NCBI GenBank assembly: GCA_950097015.1
Contig: CATNEN010000034.1
Coordinates: 3,621,001 to 3,685,000 of the forward strand
Length of the DNA stretch: 64,000 nucleotides
Direction of reading: 5' to 3'
Source: Macrostomum hystrix
Taxonomy: Eukaryota > Platyhelminthes > Macrostomidae
The position numbers were made by a program, and so were the translations under genes. The notes beneath the pieces are model-generated. The model saw only the letters and a program-made list of their open reading frames with translations. It had not been told where the DNA came from and made no database searches. Numbering within the stretch: the stretch's first letter is position 1; every line of letters begins with the position of its first letter. Below are positions 13,778-25,866 of the stretch, in pieces.

Positions 13778-13990
13778 TAGTCCATGGACTAGTAGAATAC
13801 CTTACCTACCCACAATTACGCTAGGTAGGCCTAATTCTTTACCTATCTAAGAGCAAGGTGAACAGAAGCAAAACAGACAAGCAAATGTCTTGCTGAATGA
13901 GACAAAATGTTTCAGAATGGTCAGAAAACCCCAAGGGCCCAACCTTTAATTTGAGTCTAACCAATAGGCTACAACCCCTTTAATACGGCT
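13778..13990 (-). mobile_element. Degenerate SINE (family C)
   Basis: An old copy in minus orientation. It keeps TTAGTCCATGGACTAG, TACCCACAAT, GGTGAACAGAAGCAAAACAG, GTCTTGCTGAATGA, AAATGTTTCAGAATGG and the reverse-complemented head AATAGGCTACAACCCC, in the same order as the fresher copy at 49821-50110. Its divergence suggests great age. Confidence 0.7.
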
Positions 13991-14713
13991 TTATGGCTAG
14001 ATATTGAGTTAGTAACTGAAGTAGGCCTACAAATGAAATGACAAAAATAGTAGCTAAGCTAACATATTTTTACTTTGGCTGCTAGTATTTCAATGTGCAA
14101 AAACAAACTAAAGCTTGATATAGCTTCTATGCTACTTTGATTTTAGTTTTCAGTGTTACATTTATTTGCATATTTTATTATAATAGTTAGCCTTGTTTAC
14201 TTTTTGTGTAGGGCTTAATACAAAGGGTGTTTCAAAAGTAATGAAAATTTAGTCATAACTTTTGTATGGACAAACTTTTTGGCTTAAAACTTTTAGCCAG
14301 GAATTTTGCAAAAATATGGACAACACAGTTGTCACACAGCTGACAGCACATTAAAGTTAGTGGTCTCAAATAGATGTTGATAGCCATAAATATGCTCATA
14401 ATTGTTAAAATGCTTGTTCTCAATAAGTCTGAAATAAGCATCCCAGTTGCTACAAAATTAATTTCTATTTCAGTGGTCTAGAGTTAGTTAGAATTCTAGG
14501 CCTAGCCATTAAATAGCTAAATTAGGTACACATGTACATATTAGATATATTGCATAGTGTCTGCATTTCTATTGTTTATATTTGTCCCAGCCTGGTTAGA
14601 CATAGTACAACTATTAATTTGTTTAGGCTAAAAATATATAGCACAACAATGCACTGCTGAAATGTGTCTCACACTTGCAGCATACCAGTGCCTATTAGCC
14701 AAATAGACTCCAA

Positions 14714-17700
14714 ATGTCTAGCTGGCTAAGTGGTTTGGCTGGCAAGGCCGAGGACTTCCTAAATACTCTGGACACATCAGCTGCTAGTGCACTAAATAAG
14801 TCGGCTCATGGCGGGCTGGAATCTGACTCGCAGCATCCGCCATCACTTCTGCCACCGCCGCCCCTAATGGTTGAGCCGCCAACTCGTCACAGTCCCCTTG
14901 GCCGCAGTCCCAGCCAGGCGTCGTTGGGCTCGGCTGCAAGAGCAACACAGCCGCCAATTCATCAACAGTCGTTGTCTTCGTCAGCTATTGCGCCTTCTAG
15001 CAAGCGCGTTGACAAGGACGCCGAGCTAATGGAGCTGCTGAATTCGGAGACGCCGTTAGATTCGCTGGTTGGACGGCAGGGGTCCAATACATCTGGCTCG
15101 ATGTTGTCGTCGACGCCAACTCCGACATCGGCTTCGGCGGCGGCGGCAACTGACGCGATGCCGTCAAAGATTTCCGCGCAGCACAGTCGACAGTCGAGTG
15201 TGGCTTCCAGCTTCTCGAAATATTCGGCCTCTGAAATCAAAGCCGAGATGGCTAACGCTGCGGCCGCGGCGGCTACAAGCGGCTCTTCAACCATCGCCGC
15301 CTCCGCTTCGGTAACATCGGCGCCAGCCTCCTCAGCCTCAGTTTTTGGTGTTACGGAAGACAATCCGCCAGCTGAAATTGAGAACAAACTGTTGCGCAGC
15401 GAAATATCTTCACTGAATCAGGAGTTGTCGTCACTGTTGAAACGCAATCAGTCAGCTCAGGATGCGGCCAAGCGTCTGGAAGCCGAATTGGCCAAGTGTC
15501 GCCAACAGTTAAAGCAAGCCGAGGAGGCGGCTGCTTCTGGTCAGGCTAGGTAACAGTGTTGAATTGGTTGGTAGAAAGGAAGTCGGCTGGTATTTTCGGG
15601 AAAGTTAAGCCGAATAATCTTTGTTCGCGTTGCAGAGAGCAGCAATTGTCGGATCTGCTGCACAGTCGGGATGCCCGCATCGCTGAGATGGCCAGCGGCT
15701 ACGATTCTCTGCGCGATCAGCTAGAACTGGTGCGCGCTGATAGCAGCAGATCTGCTGGCTTTCAGCAGGCCGCCTTCGACGAACTGAACGAAAGATTGCG
15801 TCAGGCCGAGGCTAGATTGGAACAGGAGAAGGCCGGCACAGCCAGTCTCCAGGTGATTATCAATCATATATTATTGCTGATTATATTTAGTCCTCGTCAC
15901 AAGAGTCTTTAACAAAAAAGTGACCTCTTTGGTGCTAGTAGCAGTGGGATTTGCAGATGCAGAGCAACACAATTCAGAATTATCCCATAGGAATCTCAAT
16001 GCACATCCTCCAGGCCGAGCTACGCCGGATGCGCCAGGACGCCGAGCAGCAGCAGGCGGTGAGCGCCCAGGCCGGCCGCGCCCTAGCCGAAGAGCAGCGT
16101 CGACTTCGCGCACAAGGATTGGAATTAGAGGCCGCCCAGCGGCGCTGCCAGCAAGCCCAATCGGAGCTGCGCGACTACAAAGAGAAGGCCGGCCGTATTC
16201 TGCAGGTGGGTCATGATTAACAGTAGGACTACCAAGCCATTTTGCCGCCCGTTTTTATACCCAAACTGAACGGAGTAACGCAAGCACACGAAACTCAAGG
16301 TCACGGGCCAACTTTTTGTTGCGCCTCTTCTGAAACAAAAATCAAGTCGCCAGCCCTTCAGAGCGTCGAGATATTGAACGGTTCTGGCCTATGGTCAGAT
16401 TTTTCTCATAAAAGCTAGTGTATTTCATACCCCAATACACGAATTTGCACTGCGCCTCAGTGCGGCCTTGTCAGGCCGTCAAAATTGATCAGCATGTCAC
16501 CCGAATGTGCCTGCATCATCTCCGACTTCGGTGGTCACGCACCTTTATTTAGACGGAGCTGCTTGACCTTCAACAAAGTGGCACCAGCCGAGTATGGACA
16601 CCGTGATGGAAATTTCTCCCATTTTGCTGATCAAGCCTTAATATGGGCGAAGCTCAACCACAGGACCCTCGCCTTGTCTGTCAACCAATCAGTCACCACC
16701 CCGACGCCGTCAGCATCGTCAGCAGAGTGCCTCCAGCTGGGTATGGAGTCCCTAAAGCGAATTTTTCTACTTTCGCTATGCCCCGATGTTGGCCTAAACT
16801 CTACTATCACTTGTTGAAGGTCCAGCAGATCCGTCTAGATAAAGGTCGGTGACCACCGAAGTCGGAGATGAAGCAGGCACATTCGGGTGACACGCTGATA
16901 AAGTTTGAAGACCTGGCAAGGCCGCACTGAGGCGCAGTGCAAATTTTGTATAGGGGTGTATGAAATGCACTAGTGCTTATGGGAAAATCAGACCTTAGGC
17001 TAGAACCGTTCAATATCTTGATGGTCTGAAGGGCTGGCGACTTGAAATTGTTTCAGAGCATGCGCAACAAAATGTTGCCGGCCCGTGTTCTTGAGTTTCT
17101 TGTGCTTGCGTTGTTCAGTTCGGGTGCAGCGTAAATAATTGTCGGGGTATCCCCCCCCCTTAGTAGTTTACGGCTTCCATCTTCTTGTGCTATGCAAAAA
17201 TAAATCTTCTCTATCTTGTTCTCAGGTAAAAGACAAGATGATCGCCGCACTCAAGAAAGGTGGCAACGGAGGCGGTAGTAGCGGCGAACTCGGCGGGATT
17301 CCTGACGCCGCAGACGCCGCAGTAGGAAGCTCAGCCGCTGAACTATTCGCCGAAGTTGAAGCTCTGCGTCAGGAGCGCGAACTGCTTCGAGAGGAGGCGC
17401 AACGGGCCAAACTGGCCGCCGAGGGTCTGCGCTGCGACGTGGAAGATTTGGAAGCCCAGATGCAATCGGAGAGCGAGACTTTCCGCAAGACCATGTCTGG
17501 TCTGGAGGCGCAGCTTGAGTCCGAGCGACTTGCTAGACTTTCGGCTGAGGAGGAGGCACATGTTAGTACATAGGGATCTGCTGGAAATTCTCCCAGCCTC
17601 TAATGGGCTGCTTCACTTCCCCTGTACTTTCTTGACTTTCCCTGGGCTGCCTCATCCTTTCCTGGGCTGCCTCATCCTTTCCTGGGCTGCCTCACCCTTC

Positions 17701-19744
17701 CCTGGGCTGCCTCACCCTTCCCTGGGCTGCCTCACCCTTCCCTGGGCTGCCTCACCCTTCCCTGGGCTGCCTCACCCTTCCCTGGGCTGCCTCACCCTTC
17801 CCTGGGCTGCCTCACCCTTCCCTGGGCTGCCTCACCCTTCCCTGGGCTGCCTCACCCTTCCCTGGGCTGCCTCACCCTTCCCTGGGCTGCCTCACCCTTC
17901 CCTGGGCTGCCTCACCCTCCTATCCTGTACTAGGTACCCTACCCTGTACTTGCTTGACATCCCATAGGCTGTCTCTAATCAGATTTATAAGTCCTACTTT
18001 AGCTATGTAAATGCAATCAGCACAAACAAGGAAATCAAAAAACAACCAGGCCGCTAGACGCGATTCCGGTCAGCAGCGCGACCTATGGCTGCGCGACAAA
18101 GCCGAGCTTAGCCAACGCCTGGCCCAGTCAGAGGCTGAGATTGAAGCTCTGCGACGACAGACAACCGGCTCTCACCTTCTGCGGTCTGGTGGCGGTACGG
18201 CCGCCAGTAGTCAGGAGGGTAGCGAGCTGGAGGCGCGAATCAGATCGCTAACTGACAGTCTGATTCAGGTGAGCTTTGGTTTGAAGGGCCGAAATATGGC
18301 CTGTCCAGCGTACCTGGCTACCCAGATATTTGGCTACTGACTTCCGAAGCGATTCGACGAAGCTTTTAGAGATCACTTGAGTGCTACTAATGAGTTGAGA
18401 GCTGACAGCAAAGGGAGAGGCTAGATAAGAGTGAAGGAGAGAGATTAGACAGCACTGGGAGAGACTAGATAATAGTGAACGAGAGAGATTAGACAGCACT
18501 GGGAGAGACTAGATGAGAGTGAAGGAGAGATTAGACTTGGGTGGATGAGAGATTAGAGTAGGGTAGAGTAGTGATTAGACAGAAATAGGGGATAGATCCA
18601 TATTCATATAAGCTACATTATAAACCTAGCTCTAAGTATGATCTCAACTCTTACACCTTCTCCAACTCCATCCTGTCCACCGAGCGCAGAAGCAGACGGC
18701 CCTGGAGTCTAGCAACACTGAGAAGGCCAGCCTCCGCCTGATGGTGGAGCAGCTGGAGTCGCGCCTATCTGAGCGCGCTCATCACGCAGCCTCGATGGCC
18801 CAGGAGTCCGGCTCGCTGATGTCGTCAAGATCTCAGGCGCCGCAGTCGGATTATATTCGCATTCACATGCAGGATCCGCCCTATGCCAGGTATATTAATT
18901 ACTATTCTATGCTGAAATAAAGTTCAATATTTAATCTAACAATCGTTTAAGAAGATGTGGTAGGAGAGATGCAATACTGGCGAGATCAGGCAGGAGACAG
19001 AAAAGATAAAACAAAAGGATAAGGCGGGTAGATTTTGCGTACTATTGAATATTTGATGTCAAGGCATTAAATTTTGCATATGAGTTTTTTAAAAGCAGAC
19101 ATCTTATTCGGTAAGAATTTCTGTGGTAAATTTAAATGCAGTATCATTCAACGCTGAAAGTTGGTGAATAAATAAAGGTGCTAATTTACATATTATTTAC
19201 TAAATTACTTTTGGTTAAAATTTTTGCTATTAACATATACTCGTATATTATGAGAACTTTAAAACTTTAGAATTTTCAAATCTTTGCATCGATTTGCTAT
19301 TCAGCCTACTATTAGTAGTTCTTTCTATTCAGTTTCTTTCGTGTTGAGGAAAGTCCATAGACGAAACAGCAGTTTACAGCCACGTAAAAATTATTTGACT
19401 AAAAAAATATTAGAATTCATTTATAAGTCACACTACTTATAGTAGCCACAAAGGATGTACACATTCAGTTAACTGTTAAATTCTATTTTAGGCACATGAA
19501 GCGAGCGGTAAACACGCTAGATAAGGCGGGCGTCAAGCTTGGTGTATTTCTACGTCGCTATCCAATGGCCAGAATGCTATTCTTAGCCTATATTGGCCTG
19601 CTACACCTGTGGGTGCTGCTAGTGCTGCTCACTTATCAGCCTGAGATGCATCATCAAGGCTTTAATGGCGGCGCAATGCCGCAGCCGCCCGGATTGGCTG
19701 GCGGCGCTGCCTCAGCCGGCGGCCCGGCGTCCAATCCGAGTTAA
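14714..19744 (+). CDS. GOLGA5: Golgin-84, Golgi coiled-coil tether (seven exons)
   Basis: Golgin-84 is a tail-anchored coiled-coil protein of Golgi rims that captures intra-Golgi vesicles. Exons: 14714-15549, 15636-15852, 16014-16205, 17226-17561, 18050-18268, 18690-18889, 19492-19744. Phases agree throughout and give 750 residues, close to human (731). The N-terminus MSSWLSGLAGKAEDFLN and the C-terminus VKLGVFLRRYPMARM, then a membrane segment (about 696-715) and TYQPEMHH, are diagnostic. The middle is long coiled coil including DYKEKAGRILQ and SLTDSLIQ followed by KQTALESSNTEK. After the membrane segment there is an unusual Gly/Ala/Pro tail of about 25 residues. Acceptors of exons 3 and 5 have weak pyrimidine tracts; exon 3 could instead start in frame at 15957. 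An AG acceptor lies 34 bases upstream of the ATG. Introns carry a fold-back element and minisatellites. Confidence 0.95.
16247..17135. mobile_element. Fold-back element (two inverted copies of repeat B) in golgin-84 intron 3
   Basis: The left arm (about 16247-16640) and right arm (about 16745-17135) are inverted copies. CGCAAGCACACGAAACTCAAG, GCACTGCGCCTCAGTGCGGC and ACCCGAATGTGCCTGC on the left recur reverse-complemented on the right. A short unique centre separates them. A single arm-like copy lies at 48526-48945, so this is a dispersed family. No protein-coding capacity was found. The arms could form a hairpin of nearly 400 bp in the pre-mRNA. Confidence 0.88.
17635..17925. repeat. 20-bp minisatellite in golgin-84 intron 4
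   Basis: About 14 units of CCTGGGCTGCCTCACCCTTC, almost perfect in the centre with degenerate edges (17635-17690 and 17915-17940). It lies wholly within the intron between 17562 and 18049. Confidence 0.96.
18365..18560. repeat. Imperfect GA-rich repeat in golgin-84 intron 5
   Basis: Loose repeats built from GGGAGAGACTAGAT, GAGTGAAGGAGAGA and GATTAGACAGCACT, with a period of about 45-50 bp and few copies. Confidence 0.75.
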
Positions 19745-20494
19745 TCTGGCTAATGTGACTTGGAGCACAAGATAGACAATAATAATTCAGTCTGCACCTG
19801 CAACTATTGCGCAACTTGTCACGTGAACCGGGCTTGTAGCTGAATCATTTAATTAGGTTTATTGGGGAGCCACTTGATTTGATAGTGATCTAAAATAGAT
19901 CCTCGTAATACTACTCAGGTATACAATGGGCTAATGAGGTGTATACTACTGATGGTTTATGCTATACTACTGAAGAGACATATACTACTGAATACAATTC
20001 TGACGAGGTATCGACAGGCGCTTTCACTTGCATATTTCAATTTCATGCGGCGAATAACCTGCCAATTCTTTATAGCTGGGTGACAGTTTTTTGTTCTATA
20101 ACTGAATTCGTGTTGGTTTATTGTGTATGATATCCAGTAGAGTACACAGTTTGTTCTCATTCTTCAACATACTAGGTCTGTGATGAATTCTGGTGATGTA
20201 TGCCTAAGATTGCAACTTTGTTCCTTACTACATTATCATTATACATTGTTTCCAATGCTAAACTGTTTGTAAAAAGTATCAGATGCCTTAAATGATAAGC
20301 AATTGCAGAATGATCCTCTACAATGTCTCTCAACACGTCTGTTATATATGGAATATTTGATTATTAAATATACTAAAAGTTTGTGATTTTAGGAGTTACT
20401 ATTAGTAGTAGGTGAAGTCAATAAAGTCAATCGGAGAAGTCCATTTTTTGCTTAACATTACAATATATTTTCATGTACAGAATCAATTAGTCTG
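19745..20494. other. golgin-84 3' region and spacer
   Basis: Non-coding sequence after the golgin-84 stop. A short run of TATACTACTGA-type repeats lies near 19940-19990. An AATAAA occurs near 20420, rather far from the stop codon to assign as the polyadenylation signal with confidence. Confidence 0.5.
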
Positions 20495-21330
20495 TCTTTC
20501 CCTCCCTTCTATCTGTCCACCCGACCGTCTCTGTCCCTCCCTGCTATCTGTCCACCCGACTGTCTCTCTGTCCCTCCCTGTTATCTGTCCACCCGACTGT
20601 CTCTCTGTCCCTGATATCTGTCCACCTGGCTGTCTCTCTGTCCCTCCCTGTTATCTGTCCACCCGACTGTCTCTCTGTCCCTGCTATCTGTCCACCTGGC
20701 TGTCTCTCTGTCCCTACCTGTTATCTGTCCACCTGGCTGTCTCTCTGTCCCTCCCTGCTATCTGTCCACCCGACTGTCTCTCTGTCCCTGCTATCTGTCC
20801 ACCCGACTGTCTCTCTGTCCCTGCTATCTGTCCACCCGACTGTCTCTCTGTCCCTGCTATCTGTCCACCCGACTGTCTCTCTGTCCCTGCTATCTGTCCA
20901 CCCGACTGTCTCTCTGTCCCTGCTATGGGGTCGTTTCACAAACCCTAATTTTCACAACGTCGAAAAGCCGTGCACAGAATTTCATAAGCTCTAAATTTTA
21001 CAACGTCGAAAACAAAAGTTGCTTCCGACTTCACAAGCCCTAAATTTCACAAGCCATAATTTTCACAAGCCATAATTTTCACAAGACCTAATTTTCACAA
21101 CGTCGAAAAGCCATGCACAGACTCTTTACAAGCCTTGTGAAATTTAGGGCTTATGAAATTCTGTGCATGCCTTTTAGGCGTTGTGAAATTTAGGGCTTGT
21201 GAAATTTAGGGCTTATGAAAGGATCTGGTTTAGACGTTGTGAAAATTAGGGTTTGTGAAAGCGACCCCCTGCTATCTGTCCACCCGGCTGTCTTCCTGTC
21301 CCGGCTGTCTTCCTGTCCCTGCTATCTGTC
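20495..21330. repeat. 33-bp minisatellite, interrupted by a TIR element
   Basis: Units of 33 bp with TGCTATCTGTCCACCCGACT followed by a CT-rich stretch, about 13 copies to 20926. The array then resumes at 21269-21330 with CTGCTATCTGTCCACCCGGC. The break between is a 342-bp inverted-repeat element. It ends in pyrimidine-rich sequence about 100 bp before the zinc-finger start codon. Confidence 0.95.
20927..21268. mobile_element. MITE-like element with terminal inverted repeats and target-site duplication
   Basis: It begins GGGGTCGTTTCACAAACCCT and ends in the inverse (AGGGTTTGTGAAAGCGACCCC, one extra base). It is flanked by CTGCTAT on both sides (20920-20926 and 21269-21275), 7 bp or 8 bp depending on how a C is assigned. 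The interior is itself nearly palindromic, with repeated TTCACAAGCC and CCTAATTTTCACAA. There is no coding capacity. Ends starting GGGG with an 8-9 bp duplication recall Merlin/IS1016-type elements, but this assignment is a guess from memory. Confidence 0.9.
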
Positions 21331-21460
21331 TACTCGACTGTCCTTTTTGTCTCTGTCTGTCTGTCTTTCTTTCTATGTTTCTCCTATTATGTATATTGCT
21401 TCAGTTCCTATTCATCTTCAACTTATTAATTTTACTTTTCTCTTCAGTTACTAACTTACC

Positions 21461-24400
21461 ATGGCAATGCCGCTTGAAACGCTGTCAATCAGCGGCCACA
21501 GCTTCAGCGGCTGCGCTGGCGGTGATTCGGTTTCACCAGTAGAAACAACCGAATCGTCATTGTTCAGCTTTCCTATACTCGATGACGTCATGGATAAAGA
21601 GTCTCAGCTGGATTTGGAGTTCCGCGCTGCCCTGTGCAACTCCGGCTTTCCGTTGGCGGCTGCAACAGCCGCAACCCACTCAGTTGGACTCCTGCCTCCT
21701 CTAGCCGATATAGACATCAGCCTGTCCTGCGACACTGTCGACGGATGCGACAGCGTCTCCGGCTTCAACGCTGCGGAGGCTGTCAGCCGGCTGATCGGAT
21801 TGGCCAGCCCTCCGGCCGGCTCGGCGACTTTGACTGCGTCGACAGAGAGTTCGATTGACTGCGCTGAGCCGCCGCCGCCGCTGCTGCTGCCCGACGCCGG
21901 CTTTCTGGAAGCTTTGGACGAGGACTCCATCGAGTTTTATCTGTGCGTCAACTGCGGCTACTGCTGCCCGGGTGGCGAACAGATGCGGGCCCACAAGACT
22001 GCCAGCGGACATCTGGGCTTTCTTAGGTCTGTGTTCCACCTGCTCCAGTTTGAACAAGAAATGGGTCAACTGATTTTTACCAAAGAACCCCTTTCTAAAG
22101 ATTGCTATTTTAACGAATCCCATTCTAAAGAACCACTTTCTAAAGAATCCCATTTTCAGATTCCCATTCCCATTACAGCTGAAGGGAGCTGTAATCTCAT
22201 TGCTACGATATGAGCCTTTTACTCGTATGAACTGCCTTGAGAGAGTATTCTAAAACCAACTATGCATGTTTTTGGAATATTTAAATCTCTTTAGATTCGA
22301 GCAATTTCTTAGCCAAAATATGTGTACCGTCTTGTTAGAATTTCTGATCAAATGGTGCAAGTTTGGTGAAAATCGGTTGAGCCGTTTCTTGTTAAATCAA
22401 TCCTAGAAAGACAGACAGAAAGAAAGAAATGTTTTATTATTGACCAAGAGTGAGTTATAAATCATTCGTTAACATAAAGGGATTCGAACCTGACGAGTTA
22501 AAAAACGTCCAGCTCCAGGAGGCATAAAGTGCTAGTCAAATATACTAAAAAGAAAAAATTCTTGCTTGCCTGATTGATTGTTATTTTACTAAATCTAATA
22601 TTTCCATTAACAGAGCTGAATCGGGCGACACCTTCGAGTGCATTCAATGCGACGATTTTTTTGAATCCCGGCATTTAGTGCTGCGCCATCTAGCCCTGCA
22701 TGGCCACGACCGCTTTCAGAAGGTGCGCTTAACTGGCTCGGCTATGAACTTGGATTCCGTGTTTAAACCGGATGAAACTGGAAGCGGATGTGTTCCAGAC
22801 ACTATTGTAGATGAAGCCATCGTTGTAACTGGAAACGGAACCGGAATAGGAACTGGACTCGAAAGTGGAACTGGAAACGGAAGTGGAACCGGAACTGGAA
22901 GCGTGATTGGCAATGTAACCAGAAGCATAAGCCTAATCAGAAGCGGAAGTTTATCCGGAAGCGTAATCGGCGGCAAATTATTCCCAGTTGGTCCGTTCGA
23001 TTGCGTTGAATGTGGTGAAGGCCTCGACAGTGTTCGACATTTGACGTCGCACACCGCCCGCACCGGTCATTCCCAGTTCAAAGCCCGGCCTGGCGCCGCT
23101 CAGCGCCTGCTGCCCGCCCAGGAGCCGCAGCCGCCATCGCCGGCTCCGGAGCAGCAGTTTGCGGCTATAACGCCAGTGCAGCCAGTGAAGGACGACCAGG
23201 CGCCATCCGACTTGGCCGTGTGCATGCGCTGCACCGCCTGGGCGTTCGGCAATGTCGGCCAAGCTGAGCACAGCAGCCGAACTGGCCACAATGAATTCCA
23301 GCCTGTGCGACACCGCGGCTGCAGTGGTGGCAAGCCGACCTGCTACAAGTGCCTGCTGTGCCATCAGAGACTCAACACACCCGAGCAGGTCCGTTAAAGC
23401 TACTTAAAATTGGCTAGTAGTAAATGGGGTGGACATCTCAACACAAGTTAGTATAGTAGTATATGGTGGACATCTCAACACAAGCTAGTATAGTAGTATA
23501 TGGTGGACATCTCAACACAAGCTAGTATAGTAGTATATGGTGGACATCTCAACACAAGCTAGTATAGTAGTATATGGTGGACATCTCAACACAAGCTAGT
23601 ATAGTAGTATATGGTGGACATCTCAACACAAGCTAGTATAGTAGTATATGGTGGACATCTCTACACAAGCTAGTATAGTAGTATATGGTGGACATCTCAA
23701 CACAAGCTAGTATAGTAGTATATGGTGGACATCTCAACACAAGCTAGTATAGTAGTATATGGTGGACATCTCAACACAAGCTAGTATAGTAGTATATGGT
23801 GGACATCTCAACACAAGCTAGTATAGTAGTATATGGTGGACATCTCAACACAAGCTAGTATAGTAGTATATGGTGGACATCTCAACACAAGCTAGTATAG
23901 TAGTATATAGTGGACATCTCAACACAAGCTAGTATAGTAGTATATGGTGGACATTTATACACAAGATAGTATAGTAGTATATGGTGGACATTTATACACA
24001 AGATAGTATAGTAGTATATGGTGGACATTTATACACAAGATAGTCTGGTAGTATCTAGAGGACATCTAAATAAAGGACAGTCCAGTAGTATCTGGCGGAA
24101 ATCTAGACATAGAACATTCCTATCTGTTGGATCAGCTCAATTCTTGTGCTCTCTCTCTCTTAAACTTCAGGTTGCTAGTCATATGCGCCGCTTCTCACAT
24201 GAGAACTTCGCCAGCCTAGTCGACGATCGTCCGCATCTGCAGCATCTGCAGCAGCAGCAACAACAGCAGCAGCAGCCGGGCATGGACTTTCCCTACGGCC
24301 GAGTCCGCCTAAGCCTCATACCGCCAGGCGCATCCAATACCGGCCTCCTAATCGTGGCCCTAGCCGAAGAATCCGCGGCCGCCGACGCAGCTGGCAGAGC

Positions 24401-25076
24401 TCTAAAACAGGCGGCTATTGAATGCGGCTTCGGCCTACCGCACAGCGTCAATCTCTGCCGCGTCTGCGGCCTGCGCTTCTCCGGCTCCGCCGAACTGTTG
24501 AGCCATGCCAGCTCGACGCACCACAATGAGCGCGACCTGGCTGAACGGCGCACAGCCCTCATGGTCATGCGTACAGCCAACCGGCCCCTGATTGGCCTCC
24601 GCGCTTCCGTCCGGCTGCGCTGTCTGCTGTGCCCGGCCCGGCTGCGTTCGGCCGGCGATCTGACGCCGCATCTGGACGCCGTCCATCGCCAGCCCTGCCC
24701 GCTGTGCTCCCGTCGCATTCTGCTGACTGACGGCCAGGACAGCATGCTTCGCCATGTGCGTGACGCCTGCCTGAACCGCGGCAGCCTACAGCGCAACCTT
24801 CTGGGCGTGTCGGCGTCGCCTCACGCCGTCAAGCGTAGGCGCCTTACTGTGGACTCCGGCGCGTCCATCGCTCTGGCCTCCGACTTGGCCGCTCCGCCTG
24901 TGGCCGCCCTGAGAGCCGCCGCGGCCGTCGCCGATCCCTTCGATGAGCGCCTGCTGTGCTTCACCTGCGGCGATGAGTTTGCCGGCTTGACGGCGCTTCG
25001 AGAGCACAGGGCGCAGTGCCGCAAGCGGGGCAGCGTCGGCGGGATGGGCGGCGCTCTGCGCTCGCAGCTGTTCTAG
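21461..25076 (+). CDS. Multi-C2H2 zinc-finger protein (three exons)
   Basis: Exons 21461-22026, 22614-23388 and 24171-25076 join in phase to give 748 residues. The start has a good context (ACCATGG), 13 bases after an acceptor-like CTTTTCTCTTCAG. After an acidic, Ser-rich N-terminus there are about nine fingers: LCVNCGYCC..H..GH, FECIQCDDFF..H..GH, FDCVECGEGL..H..GH, VCMRCTAW..H..GH, YKCLLCHQRL..H..SH (split by intron 2), LCRVCGLRF..H..HH, RCLLCPARL..H..H, and two ending in Cys (CPLC..H..C, CFTCGDEF..H..C). Several have the form CxxC..HxxxxxGH followed by F. A poly-Gln run lies early in exon 3. A nuclear nucleic-acid-binding role is likely, but I recognise no specific orthologue. Intron 2 holds a 37-bp minisatellite. 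Confidence 0.86.
22325..22435 (+). mobile_element. Possible non-LTR retrotransposon 3' tail remnant
   Basis: GGTGAAAATCGGTTGAGCCG followed by TTTCTTG and then a run of GACAGACAGAAAGAAAG resembles the 3' ends of some invertebrate LINE/SINE elements as I remember them. No reverse transcriptase sequence lies beside it. It is in intron 1 of the zinc-finger gene. Confidence 0.35.
23425..24060. repeat. 37-bp minisatellite in zinc-finger gene intron 2
   Basis: About 17 units of 37 bp containing GGTGGACATCTCAACACAAG followed by CTAGTATAGTAGTATAT. The last units drift to ACATTTATACACAAGATAG. The array is wholly intronic. Confidence 0.96.
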
Positions 25077-25329
25077 TCTCGAGGCGATTCAGTTCGGTGG
25101 AAGTGCTTCGGCTTCAACTTAATATTCAGAGAGAGAAAGAAAGCCTCAGTTAAAAGAAACGCATTTTAACTGCCCAGTTCTCTTTCTACATCTTTAGACT
25201 CCATACAGAATCATGCAGAACTCCCTGCAAGGGTTGCAGCTTATGATTCTTGTTTTGTGTGAACTCAAGAGAACGACCGCTTGAAATCAAATGAGAATCG
25301 TCTTTTAAAATTCCGGCTACACCCTATGA

Positions 25330-25866
25330 GAATCGCTTTCTAACAACTCTTGAGAATCGCCTTTCAACACCCCATGAGAGTCGCCTTTCAACACCCCATG
25401 AGAATCGCCTTTCAACACCCCATGAGAGTCGCCTTTCAACACCCCATGAGAATCGCCTTTCAACACCCCATGAGAGTCGCCTTTCAACACCCCATGAGAA
25501 TCGCCTTTCAACACCCCATGAGAGTCGCCTTTCAACACCCCATGAGAGTCGCCTTTCAACACCCCATGAGAGTCGCCTTTCAACACCCCATGAGAATCGC
25601 CTTTCAACACCCCATGAGAATCGCCTTTCAACACCCCATGAGAATCGCCTTTCAACACCCCATGAGAGTCGCCTTTCAACACCCCATGAGAATCGCCTTT
25701 CAACACCCCATGAGAGTCGCCTTTCAACACCCCATGAGAATCGCCTTTCAACACCCCATGAGAATCGCCTTTCAACACCCCATGAGAATCGCCTTTCAAC
25801 ACCCCATGAGAGTCGCCTTTTAACACCCCATGAGAATCGCCTTTCAACACCCCATGAGAATCGCCT
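25330..25866. repeat. 24-bp minisatellite
   Basis: About 22 units of 24 bp, with core ATGAGAATCGCCTTTCAACA followed by CCCC. A single A/G alternation (GAATCG or GAGTCG) recurs. Being a multiple of three, the unit keeps three frames open (MRIAFQHP, LKGDSHGV and RFSWGVER repeats); these are not credible proteins. It starts about 250 bp after the zinc-finger stop. Confidence 0.96.

Noticed and set aside
20940-21260. Telomere-like TTAGGG motifs
   Set aside because: TTTAGGGCTT occurs only as part of the inverted-repeat element; not tandem TTAGGG.
22027-22213. C-terminal extension of zinc-finger exon 1 with KEPLSKES repeats
   Set aside because: Follows a good donor in phase 2; splicing to 22614 adds the next fingers in frame.
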